DNA of 64,000 nt from Septoria linicola (taxonomy: Eukaryota; Ascomycota; Dothideomycetes; Mycosphaerellales; Mycosphaerellaceae). The stretch covers positions 2,852,001 to 2,916,000 of the forward strand of contig CP099419.1 in NCBI GenBank assembly GCA_024114885.1, read 5' to 3'. The translations under genes and the position numbers were made by a program. The notes below the pieces were generated by a model. It had not been told where the DNA came from. It saw only the letters and a program-made list of their open reading frames with translations, and ran no database searches. Shown piece by piece: positions 21,645-31,693 of this stretch (positions are counted from its first letter, which is position 1; the number at the start of each line of letters is the position of its first letter).

Positions 21645-21757
21645 TGCAAAGACGTGCGGCTTGGCTCTTCGTGAGCGATCTCTTGCACCTTATCCTGTAG
21701 GCGCGAACTGCGTCGGCGGCCTTCTAGTGGTGCTTCTGCTTTGCGTTTCCCGGCCAT
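21638..21757 (-). other. 39-codon ORF overlapping the start of the 2EXR gene
   Basis: It runs from the ATG at 21757 to a TAG at 21638, and the 2EXR ATG (21644) lies inside its last codons (ATGCTAG overlap). The peptide begins MAGKRKAEAPLEGRRRSSR and looks like the basic N-terminus of a nuclear protein. It is either a uORF that controls translation or the true N-terminus separated by a frameshift. Confidence 0.45.
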
Positions 21758-22310
21758 CGTGAGACGTATGGCTTCAAATGCTTGGAGTGCGATGAACAAG
21801 TAGACAACTGGAGAGGCAGCCCACTGTTGACAGTCGTTTCGTGCTAGGCAGCACTTCTGCTCACGGTCAGTATTGAGGGAGGAGCGCCAGCGTGGGCAGG
21901 AGCCATCCTTCGCGACTTTTGCGAAATCCAAAGACTCGTATTTGTCCAGCACGCACGCTTGAGCATTAGCGACGCAGCATCACAGCGTCAGTTGTCAACA
22001 CATTTTGCTGAAGAGAGGAGAATGTAGCCATGTCGGCTCGAATCTGCGTGCGATGTCCATTCGTGACCCTCATCGCGGCGACCATGTACGCATAGCACTG
22101 ATAAGTTCAACCTTTAAAGTAATGATACGCTGCATCTTGGTCCGATACCATCAACAATGCTGCCAAAACTACACCTTGGAGAGGGAAACACCAGATGGGG
22201 AGAAATAGAGTTTGATAGCGAAGCACGAGTCACGTCGTGACCCTGGTGAAGCTCACTTTACGCGTTTGTGGGATGTTTTGCCGGTAGTTAGTTAGTGTGC
22301 TGTGCCATCA
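21758..22310. other. Divergent intergenic region, 2EXR gene and PIF1
   Basis: About 550 bp between divergent coding regions. No additional gene or clear core promoter motif seen. Confidence 0.35.
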
Positions 22311-25195
22311 ATGATCGAGGCATCCATTACTGACAATCTGCTCGGTGTGCTGTGCTGCGCGACGACCATCTATCTGGTTCACTGGATGGTAACAGGAAGG
22401 CTCGCTCGAGGGGGATTGCGACTTCCTGCCGCCGCTTCTGCCCTTCTCATTCCGCCCACGCCTGCACCTCCGCCACGAACACTACGCGCCCGCCTGGAGC
22501 ACGGCCCTCACCCCAACAACACTCTCTCTGGCCGGCCATACCAACAATCTTCCAGCAACGCGTTCTCGACGCGGCAACGGAGGATCAGCATGCTGCGTGG
22601 CGCCATCGACGAGCACCAACGGAAGAGTGGCCAGGCACAAATCTCACAGTCGAGCTTCTCTTCACAACCCACAAATCCCGGCTACAAGAACCCACTGAAA
22701 CCGAGTTCAGCGTCGACGCTCAATGGCAAGCGAGACTCGCACTCGCCACATCGAGCAGGCATCAAGCGAACGGCAAGCGGGCTTGCAAAGTCGCTCGATG
22801 GCGCATTCGACGAAGAGGTCGGCTCCGGATACAAGCCGATCATGATGGGAGGAAAGGCGTCCGGCAAGGCGAGTATACCGCAGGCCGTGTTCGACGAGAA
22901 CGAGTTCGACGACGATATCGATCTGGACGTGGAGGAGCCTGTGGCAAGGAAGACGAACGCGAGTACCGTGAGCTATCCCGATCTCTCAGCACATCTGCCC
23001 ACGAAGCCAGGACAGCGCAGCTACCACACCACTGCTGCGAAGTCCACCGGATATCCCGCCTTGCCTAGGAATGCTGTCAGAGACAGCGATGATCTGGTCG
23101 ACTTCAGTTCTCGCTCCCAGAGCCACGCTGTGACGGAACAGGCACCGAATAGTAGTGCACCGTTGCCTTGGTCTTCGTCACCGCTGGAGCACTTCCAGCC
23201 AATGGTACGGCCGCAGCAATCACTGCAGTCGTTTGCATTCGATGGACGTACTGGGAAGAACACTCATGCCATTGATGATGCCTCACCACAGCCGAAACCT
23301 GCAAAGCGAAGGACCCTGCCTTGGCTACACGACCAGACTGATGAATCAGAAGCTGGACCGACACAGTCAATGGGCGGGACCAAGTACAAATCCACTTCAG
23401 GCATGGCTACTCCAGCGCCGAGCAGAGATCGCAAGGACAAGTCGATGTTTCCGTGGAACACTACCGCCAGTGCTGTCAAGGAACAACAGAAGAAGAAGCG
23501 TGAAGAGACGAGGAAGGCATCGAGCAAGATGATAGATGGCACGGATGAGTCGGTACAGAAAGCTACCACGAAGCAGAAGCGACCCGCGAAAGTATTCCTC
23601 AGCGATGAACAGCAACATGTACTCGAGCTAGTGATCGAAAAGAAGAAGAGCGTGTTCTTCACTGGATCTGCAGGTACCGGTAAATCTGTGCTGATGCGTG
23701 AAATCATTGCTTCCCTGCGAAAGAAGTATCAGCGCGAGCCAGACCGAGTGGCTGTGACAGCCTCGACTGGTCTTGCAGCTTGCAACGTTGGAGGCGTGAC
23801 TTTGCATAGCTTTGCGGGTATTGGTCTCGGTAAGGAAGATGTTCCAGAGCTGGTGCGCAAGATCAAGAGAAACCAAAAGGCGAAGCATCGCTGGATGAGG
23901 ACGAAAGTCCTGGTTCTTGATGAAGTCTCCATGGTGGACGGCGAGCTGTTCGATAAGCTGGAGTCGATCGCGCGGCAAATCCGCAACAACGGCAGGCCAT
24001 TCGGCGGTATCCAGCTTGTCATCACCGGCGACTTCTTCCAGCTACCACCTGTGCCTGAAGGAGGCCGTGTTGCCAAGTTCGCATTCGACGCATCAACATG
24101 GCCCACGAGCATTGAGCACACCATTGGACTGCACCACGTGTTCCGTCAGAAAGATCCAGGTACGTCGCCCACCGTCCGATGCTTTTCTCGTGCTAACATG
24201 AAACAGTATTTGCTGGCATGCTCAACGAGATGCGTGAGGGCCGTCTAACGCAGAGCTCGATAGAGGCTTTCAAAAAGCTATCACGGCCTTTGAACTATGA
24301 GGATTCACTCGAGGCTACTGAGCTATTCCCGACACGTCAAGAAGTCGAAAAGGCCAATACCGATCGCCTAGGCCAGCTACAAGGGGAATCGTTCGTGTTT
24401 CCTGCTCGAGACGGCGGCTCTATACAGGACAAAGGACAGCGCGACAGGCTCCTGTCAAATTGTCTCGCACCGGAATCAATCACGCTCAAGAAAGGTGCTC
24501 AAGTGATGTTGATCAAGAACATCGATGAGACGCTCGTCAATGGCTCGCTTGGACGCGTCATTGGGTTCATGGATGAACGGCAATTCGACAGCTACAACAA
24601 CAACGAGGCCGCTTTCTTACAGTCGCCAGGCGGAACGATACAAAGCAATGCTGGAGACAGCGCGCCAGTGGACGTACGACAGATGATGCAGGGTATCACC
24701 ACATCTCGAAAATGGCCACTGATACGCTTTGCCATTGCCGATGGGACATGGCGAGACCTCCTTTGCGAGCCGGAATCTTGGAAGATCGAGCTACCCAATG
24801 GCGAAGTCCAGGCATCCCGATCGCAGATTCCACTCATCCTAGCCTGGGCGCTTTCGATACACAAGGCTCAAGGTCAAACGCTGGATCGTGTCAAGGTCGA
24901 TCTTGGGCGAGTCTTCGAGAAGGGCCAAGCGTATGTTGCGCTCAGTCGTGCAACCAATATGGGTGGACTTTGCGTACAGAGATTTGACGCCAGAAAAGTG
25001 CAAGCACACGACAAGGTACGCGCCTTCTACTCTAAGCTCGCGAGAGTTGAGCTTCAGGAGAAGAACAAGGAGCGAATGGGCAAGATCGAAAAGACCGGCG
25101 TGACGAAGGCGAAAGACTACGAAGCTAACTTTGTCGACGGCGACTTTGATGATGCTACTCTGATTGAAGGCAACATGGCCTGGGACGACTATTGA
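22311..25195 (+). CDS. PIF1: Pif1-family 5'-3' DNA helicase
   Basis: Exons 22311-24159 and 24207-25195, with a 47-bp intron (GTACGT...ACAG), giving 945 aa. Visible helicase motifs: Walker A GSAGTGKS (about residues 452-459), motif Ia TASTGLAACNVGGVTLHSFAG, Walker B LDEVSM (about 535), motif III TGDFFQLPP, and C-terminal LAWALSIHKAQGQTLD and AYVALSRATNMGGL. Pif1 unwinds G-quadruplexes and RNA-DNA hybrids in the nucleus and maintains mtDNA. The N-terminal 440 residues are poorly conserved, Ser/Pro-rich and acidic in places. The first about 60 residues are mostly hydrophobic and basic (RLARGGLRLPAAASALL), compatible with a mitochondrial presequence. The first ATG (22311) was chosen; a GTG lies just upstream. 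Confidence 0.92.
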
Positions 25196-25937
25196 GCCGA
25201 GGTAGGTGATGGTAGCGGGGAGATTTGTTCAGGCACAGCTGTACAGCGAGCATCATCATGCAGCAGGAGCACTTTTCATTGCCGTACGCGTTTGTAGAGC
25301 CAAGATACCCAGCTCCGGCTACATTTCAGTGATATTGGCCACGACCTGTGGGCAGGTATTCATATCCTCTCTCATCTCCATAATCACATTCTCTTGAGTC
25401 ATGTCTAGCATGCTGTCCAGTAACGCAGTCGGCCAACTCTTATGGAAGTTGCAATGTGCAGGTTTTGCTTCGCTTCTGTCGCCATTTTGCTTGCACATTC
25501 CAGCGTTAGGGTTAGCTGTTTTCAGGCTAATCGATGGCGACGACACGCTCAGATAATGATACATGGTGAAAGTTGTCACTTTGCCGCGTAGCTCTACTCG
25601 ATGGGTTAATGCTTGCGCATTTTCGATGCCTGTCAACTGCAGATGCGCGATTTCGTGAATTAGCGCTTTCGTCAGATCTGATCAGTTTCGGGGAAATGGT
25701 CCAGCGTATGTACACTTCAAGCCGACCAAGACCCCATCGAGCCCGCTATTTGCATGGAAATGCCGACATGGCGGTCATGGACAATAGGAAATATTGAGAA
25801 GACGCGACATCCGGAGAGAGAAAACCGATCCGTTCTGTCGTCCTCTAACTACTGCCGTCTTTCCATCAGGACTGCCCTGGACTATCCGCTCGCTATGCAA
25901 ATGCAACTATACATCTAACCAAACCACTCATTCTCTG
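25196..25937. other. Convergent intergenic region, PIF1 and CorA genes
   Basis: About 740 bp after both stop codons. No coding frame with recognisable features. Confidence 0.4.
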
Positions 25938-27939
25938 TCATCGCCTCTTCTTCCCAGCCCTCTTACGGGCGTTCAAACTCGCCTTAATCTCACGCGCTGC
26001 TAGCCAAGGCGCAACAGTATCCCAGCCCATGAATCCAAAAACGAGCAACATAAACCCAGCCAAGCTCGGCAGCGAGATTTTCCAAAAGAACGCGAATGGA
26101 TGCGCTAGACCTGAGCCGCTTGCGAAGTTCATACCTAACACCATTGGTCGCTGTTCTGAGGGTATTCTTGAGCTTCCGCTCGGAAGGGGTGTACTTACCA
26201 AAATATCCTGATATAAACGTCAAAGGCGCAAAGAAGACTGTGACGACGGCCAAGATCATCATGAAGTTATTCGTCCGCGCTCCCACGGTGTTGAAGATTA
26301 GTGTCGAGATGTTGTTCGCGCTGGCGTCCATCTGCTCCAGGGCAGAAATCATGGTGATACAGTGATCGAGCACATCACCAAAGTACATGTGTGCAAGGGG
26401 TGTGATGCTGACGCTTGAGGTGTTGACTGGACGAGCGTAGGACTTTTTCCTGTAGTCGGACATCATGCGTACTGCCATTGGGGCTCCTTCGCGGTCTCTC
26501 TTGGAAGTGTTATGGCCATGATGAGTCGGCTGGGAGACTGGCGTAGGTGCCATCGCTCCGGTCGATGCGCCTGCGGTATCGTGCATACCTGGGGCTCCAG
26601 AGCCATGGTCTCGGAGAGAGTTGACGAGATGTACGATCGGCTTGAATAAGTTCTGCAGCATATCGATCTCTTCGCCAAAGATGTGGAGTGCTCGTGAGGT
26701 TCGGATGTTCGGGCTCGTCATGGCATCAATCTGAAGCTCTTTTCGTGATCTGTTGTAGGCGTCCCTGACTGGCACTGCCAAGTCCACAATTGCATCAATG
26801 ATCGCCTGTGTTACCAATGATGCGTCGCAGCTCCGCCTGAGTATCGTCTCCTTGCTATGAAGACGTTCCAGAATCGGAACTTCGACGTCAGCCGCAGAGT
26901 GCTCGAAGAACGAGATCACGCTATTATCGTTGAGCAGAAAGATGGAAACTTGCTCAACGCTCACAGCCAGATCCTCGTCCGATAACGCACTATGCTTCTC
27001 CATCCAAGCGGTGTGCTCTGGTATCGTCGCAGACTCGTAGCGGTGTAGTGTCCTGATCGGCTTGATGGGCGTGTCCTCGGAGAGACCACTGTGCGCACTC
27101 ACAAATTCATCTATCCTCCCGTCTCCGTCACGGTCCAGGTACGTTGGAAGCACGTCTGGCTGCCTCGGCTTCAACCACTTCAGGAGAGTGCGCCAGCTGG
27201 CTTCTTTCCTCTTGCTGTACTCTTCGAACTTCTCGTCAATTTCTTCCTCCTCCTCGGAGCTGTTTCCGGACGCACAATCACACTTCGCGTTTCTTCCACG
27301 ATGTTGATGCATTCTGACCAGTTTCTGGAAAGTGAGCACGATGAAAGCTTGGTCCGCATACCAATCGACCTTGGTTCGTGTCTTGGTGTGAATCAGATCC
27401 TCAATGGCAAGTGTGTGCAACTTGTACTTGTTCCCCAGTGTCCGGATCACGTCCCAGGAAAGACCGTTCACACTAATCCATCTACAGGGGTACTCGTCGC
27501 CTCTGGGAATGTCCAAAGCAGTAGCAAGACTCTCGTTGTCACATCTGACGCGCGAGACATTTTCACCACTGAAATCGATAATGTTGATGTCGCAATCCGC
27601 TTTCAAATTCGCAAGATGCGCTGGGAGCTTGTCGTCTTCGGCCGAAGTATCGACTCCAGGCTCCGCTCCAGGTTGGAAATGCTCACTCTCGGTCACGTTT
27701 TCTGGCTCATGGTACTTTGTGACAGTATTTGACCGCGAAGGCTTCCGACGCCTTGCTCCAAGAGTATCGATCGAAGAAGGCACCGACAGATTGGACTCGA
27801 CACTTGCACCACTCCGCCGCCGCTTAAGCTTAGGACTGCTTGGGCTCTGTGGAGACATCGCTGCTGGAGTGCTTGGCTGTGGCGACACCAGCAGCGTTGG
27901 CGCCCGATCGGGGCCATCGAAGTCGCGGACTGTGGTCAT
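25938..27939 (-). CDS. CorA-type Mg2+ transporter
   Basis: Exons 26199-27939 and 25938-26134, with a 64-bp intron (GTAAGT...TTAG), giving 645 aa. Splicing creates the CorA signature: SGYFGMNFASG with the pore GMN near residue 582. TM1 is FMMILAVVTVFFAPLTFISGYF and TM2 follows as FFWKISLPSLAGFMLLVFGF, with a basic tail KKRR. The large cytosolic N-terminal domain carries IAIEDLIHTKTRTKVDWYAD-type CorA sequence. Fungal relatives are the Alr/Mnr2 transporters of the plasma membrane or vacuole. The N-terminal 130 residues are Ser/Pro-rich and probably phosphorylated. An aspartate loop DRDGDGRIDEF at about 268-278 resembles a calcium-binding loop. The start is the ATG at 27939. Confidence 0.9.
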
Positions 27940-28417
27940 TGTTCCCTTCGTGCGATGGAGTCCATGAAGAAATTCCCGCAGAGCACTTCTTGCCGAGGAA
28001 CTGTGTTTGGAGCTCAATTCAGGGATGAGCCTTGCGCCGGCCTAGATAGAACGGAAACCACACCCGCCCGTGCTTCGGGATCCCGACGCGCTCGGTATGC
28101 GTAAATGCCAGCCGCGACACCGCGGAGGAATGTGACGATGTAGAAGTGACGATGGAGTCTGGAGGGAGCAGGTACGGCACGGCAGAAACATTGTTCGGGT
28201 CAAGTGAGCAGGAGCCGCGCCAAGAGAAAGCTTCGCACCGAGCTTATTTAGAGTTCTCGATGCGAACCAGGGCTACCATGAATCTCGACCGCTATTCGGA
28301 CAGGCACAGGTACCACGCAAGGAATCGGTGGTTGTTTTGTGGCAGCACGTGTTGGAGTTCACCAATCAAGGAAAATATGCACAATGCCTTTGACTGTGTA
28401 TATACAAGCCGCTGGGG
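27940..28417. other. Intergenic, upstream of the CorA gene
   Basis: About 480 bp. It holds the CorA promoter and the 3' flank of the PPR-like gene. Nothing else recognised. Confidence 0.35.
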
Positions 28418-30694
28418 CTACGATACTAGTGAACTTACATTGTCTTTGCGCAAGTCGCTGATGAGTCTGCGATCGTCCTTTGCTTCCCGTATCGCAGCTT
28501 TCTTCCGCCGCGCTACTTCCTTAATTGCGCGTTCTTTCCCGGATATGGTATGATTGGCGGTCCAACCATCACCCACGTATCGCTTGCTCTGACGTTTCAG
28601 CTGCTCCAAGTCGTCCACAATTTTGGTGTACGCAGCCGCGCGCTTCTGTAGGTCTTCACGGCTGCTCATTGTGCACTCCACGAAACCTGTGGCACTCTCG
28701 TAATGTACGCTTGTCGGAGCATACTTCCGCCAGTCCCACAGTAGACGAGGGAGCTCAAGCAGCTGTTGATGCTTTGCCGCGCTCATAATGTTGCGACTGT
28801 TGATCGCCGTGAGAAGGTTGCGAACCCATCGACGCGCCCAGAATGTATTGCGACGCTTGATCAACGATGCATACTCCCACTCCCTCCGTGCTTCTTCAAT
28901 AGCGCCAGCCGATTGACTCTCCTTGATTGCAGCTGCTAAGCGTCTTCGAGATCGAGCCGCTGCCTGGGCATCCTTGTTGACCAAGGGTAAGGCTTCATTC
29001 ATCATGTCAACAATGACTGTAGAGTACGACGAGCTCCGGTAACACAAGTTGCTAATAAGCCGAGTGTACATGCCCAAGTTTGGCTTGATGAAATAAGGCG
29101 CGCCGGTCATGGTCTTCCAAAGACTCAAGACACTTTGAGAAGGCAATTTGCCAACACTTTCTGGCACATCATGCGTCCGTTCTTCCGCGAGCACAAAGGT
29201 CCATTCGAACAACTGGTTCCACGTCTCTGTAGTGATCTCAAGATCGTAATGCCGGGCCACGAAATCGACCACTCGTAAAGCTGACGGAACGTCATTGTTC
29301 ACGCCGAATGCATGTGCCAAAGCGAAAAGCAGACTGGATTGTGGCCGCAGAGGGGAGTTCTCGGAGAACGAGATGGGCGTTATCGTGTCCTCATCCTTGC
29401 CGTCCATGATAGCCTGCACATCGATGCTCCAGACGCGCTGCAAGATGGCTTTGACAGTATTGATGTCGCCTTCTCGAGCGCAAGCAGTAATCAGTGTCTG
29501 AAAACTGTCGTGGTCGGCAACGGCACCAAAAGCCAGCATTTCACCGAATACCCTCATCGTGTCCTCTTTCACACCGCGCTCGCCTATCCTATAGGCGCCA
29601 AACCGTGATCGGCGAGACTTTGCGCTCCTAGCCATCATGTTGAAAGGAATGACACGCACTTTGTGTCTGCCACCAGCCGAGTGAGCGCCATTCCAGACCA
29701 GTGATGCCATGTAGTAATTGAAGCATTTCGTACTCGGCTTTAGGCCGTCACTGTGAAGACTCCGCCAGACTATGGTAGCCATTTTGTAGCTCCCCAGGAG
29801 TCGTGCGCTGCGCAACAGAAGTTCATAGTCTTCCAGACGTGGTAGCTTGCCTGTCCCGCGTCGATACCTCAGTATCCGCAAAAGCACTTTGTTGTATTCG
29901 AATGCAACATCGCGCATGGGAGCAATGTGCATGGATTCAGCCAAAGCGCTGCTGAGCTCGATGTGAGCAGTGCCCAGCTTGGCCACGAAAGAGCTGGGCT
30001 CGAGAACCCGCAGAATTTCACTGAACGTGTCATCTGCTATAGAAGCAATGAAGTCCATATCGTGATCTTGAGCAGCGGCATAGAGACATCGAATGACAAC
30101 GTCGGCAGCCTTGTTTCTCAGAGCGAGAGGCAGCTCCTTTCTGTAATCCAGGTCCAATAGTGTATTACGTGGAATCGTTGTCTCGGTGCTTTCATCGTCT
30201 ACTTCGATAGCATGGAATGGAGTCCGCGCAGTTTGGACCTTCTCAGATTCATCCCACAAGTCGCTTTCGCCCTTGGCCTGTGACCTAGAAGTCCCACCGT
30301 GCACCCTCCGTTTCCGTTCAGTCACTGTATCCAGCTCATGGCGATCGAAGAAGGTCGTATCGACGCGAGGCTGATCCGTTTCTCGCTCCGCGCTCTTCAT
30401 GCCAGCTCGTCCAGAGCTACCATCGTCCAGTCTCCCATGATCGCGTGCTTTCATGCGTCTGCCACTGTCCTCCCATTGCATCCCCCAACCTCCTGGACTG
30501 CTTCCCTCGCGCTCTGATCCAGACCACCGCAGAGCATCATCGGAGTACCCTCGCCGCTGCCTCAAGTCCCTCCTCGATCGACCCTGGCACTCAGTGCACA
30601 CCCAGTCCACCCTCTTCCTCTTTCCTGAGTTCCATATCGTCTGCGCAGATATCCGACTCTCCAACTGCCCGATGCGGGCCAGGAGAGAGGTCAT
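28418..30694 (-). CDS. Mitochondrial PPR-like protein (Cya5/ATPase-expression type)
   Basis: Single exon, 758 aa from the first ATG at 30694. Helical-repeat segments are seen, such as LEDYELLLRSARLLGSYKMA followed by IVWRSLHSDGLKPSTKCFNYY, and FGAVADHDSFQTLITACARE followed by GDINTVKAIL. These have the spacing of pentatricopeptide repeats. Fungal proteins of this type bind mitochondrial transcripts and aid expression of ATP synthase or cytochrome oxidase genes. The C-terminus is Lys/Arg-rich. The frame is open another 50 codons upstream with a presequence-like composition (TLPTFRCYHRGASSRLN) but no ATG, so the true N-terminus is uncertain. The exact family member is not settled. Divergent from LSM3. 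Confidence 0.7.
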   Translation of the reverse strand: MTSLLARIGQLESRISAQTIWNSGKRKRVDWVCTECQGRSRRDLRQRRGYSDDALRWSGSEREGSSPGGWGMQWEDSGRRMKARDHGRLDDGSSGRAGMKSAERETDQPRVDTTFFDRHELDTVTERKRRVHGGTSRSQAKGESDLWDESEKVQTARTPFHAIEVDDESTETTIPRNTLLDLDYRKELPLALRNKAADVVIRCLYAAAQDHDMDFIASIADDTFSEILRVLEPSSFVAKLGTAHIELSSALAESMHIAPMRDVAFEYNKVLLRILRYRRGTGKLPRLEDYELLLRSARLLGSYKMATIVWRSLHSDGLKPSTKCFNYYMASLVWNGAHSAGGRHKVRVIPFNMMARSAKSRRSRFGAYRIGERGVKEDTMRVFGEMLAFGAVADHDSFQTLITACAREGDINTVKAILQRVWSIDVQAIMDGKDEDTITPISFSENSPLRPQSSLLFALAHAFGVNNDVPSALRVVDFVARHYDLEITTETWNQLFEWTFVLAEERTHDVPESVGKLPSQSVLSLWKTMTGAPYFIKPNLGMYTRLISNLCYRSSSYSTVIVDMMNEALPLVNKDAQAAARSRRRLAAAIKESQSAGAIEEARREWEYASLIKRRNTFWARRWVRNLLTAINSRNIMSAAKHQQLLELPRLLWDWRKYAPTSVHYESATGFVECTMSSREDLQKRAAAYTKIVDDLEQLKRQSKRYVGDGWTANHTISGKERAIKEVARRKKAAIREAKDDRRLISDLRKDNVSSLVS

Positions 30695-30895
30695 GGACTC
30701 GTGCACAGGACGGCGTGTGTCTAGTGTCCTGACTACCCCATGGGCAACGGACGGCACATTGAGTCGCGAGGATGCGCCGCGATGGTAGCAGCGGAACGTC
30801 GGCAGTGTGCCTAAGGCTGCATTTTTGGGTGCCTTGGACTTCACAGCACATGCGATCTATCACTTTGTCTCTCTGCGCTGCGTGAACAAACCGAC
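30695..30895. promoter_or_regulatory. Short bidirectional promoter, PPR-like gene and LSM3
   Basis: 201 bp separate the divergent ATGs at 30694 and 30896. Both promoters must overlap here unless the PPR-like protein begins further upstream. Confidence 0.5.
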
Positions 30896-31304
30896 ATGGC
30901 CGATTCTCCCGAAACCGGCGGCAACCCCGTCAATGAACCACTGGATCTGGTGCGACTGTCATTGAACGAGACGGTGTTTGTCAAACTGCGAGGCGATCGC
31001 GAGCTGGCGGGCAGACTGCATGTGAGGCCGTCCGAGCTTGTCGTGAATCTCAAAAGTGGACTGTGCTGATGGGAGGACTTAGGCATACGACAGCCATTGC
31101 AACTTGGTGCTGGGGGACGTGACTGAGACCGTCTACGTGTGGGATGAGGAGGACGAGGACAATGTGCGCACGGTGAAGAAGCAGTCGGAAATGCTGTTTG
31201 TCAGAGGTGAGTTGTAGCTCCAAGATGTGGACGGAAAGGTCGACTGATATGCTGTTATTTGTTTAGGCGACTCAGTCGTTCTCATTTCGCCTCAACAGTC
31301 ATGA
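30896..31304 (+). CDS. LSM3: U6 snRNA-associated Sm-like protein LSm3
   Basis: Exons 30896-31021, 31083-31206 and 31267-31304, with introns of 61 and 60 bp, giving 95 aa. The Sm1 motif is LDLVRLSLNETVFVKLRGDRELAGRLHAYD and the Sm2 motif is MLFVRGDSVVLISP; both are completed by splicing. LSm3 is part of the Lsm2-8 ring that binds the U6 snRNA 3' end in the nucleus and of the Lsm1-7 ring in cytoplasmic mRNA decay. The acidic loop DEEDEDN between Sm1 and Sm2 is typical of LSm3. Length and ending are normal. Confidence 0.95.
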
Positions 31305-31693
31305 GTGCGCAGTCCATTCTCGGGTGGTTTGAAGCTACGGGAAGCAGAAACGAGTGGGTTGGGAGGCGTGCATGAAAACGATCTCGAACAACTCTGTACG
31401 CATGGCATGGACCCCAGCGCCTGATAGGCGAGAGCGGCGCGCAACACGGAAGGAGCGAGACGAGCGGCAGAAACGCCATTACGAAGCAAGGAAGAGTATT
31501 GCGAGAGCGAAGATGAATAAACTCGCTGGGGAGCCACAAAAGGCTGCGAAAAGACAGAGCAAAACTCTGCCAGATTTTCATCAGGAAACTTCAGACGTAT
31601 TACTGTACTATGCAAGATGCACGCAAACGCTGCAGATTCTAAATGTGATGGTTCCCAGGTTCCCTCATTCTCGGCATCATCCCACGCGTGAGC
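31305..31693. other. Convergent intergenic region
   Basis: 389 bp between the stop codons of LSM3 and the thioredoxin-transglutaminase gene. It should carry both 3' ends. No gene seen. Confidence 0.4.
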
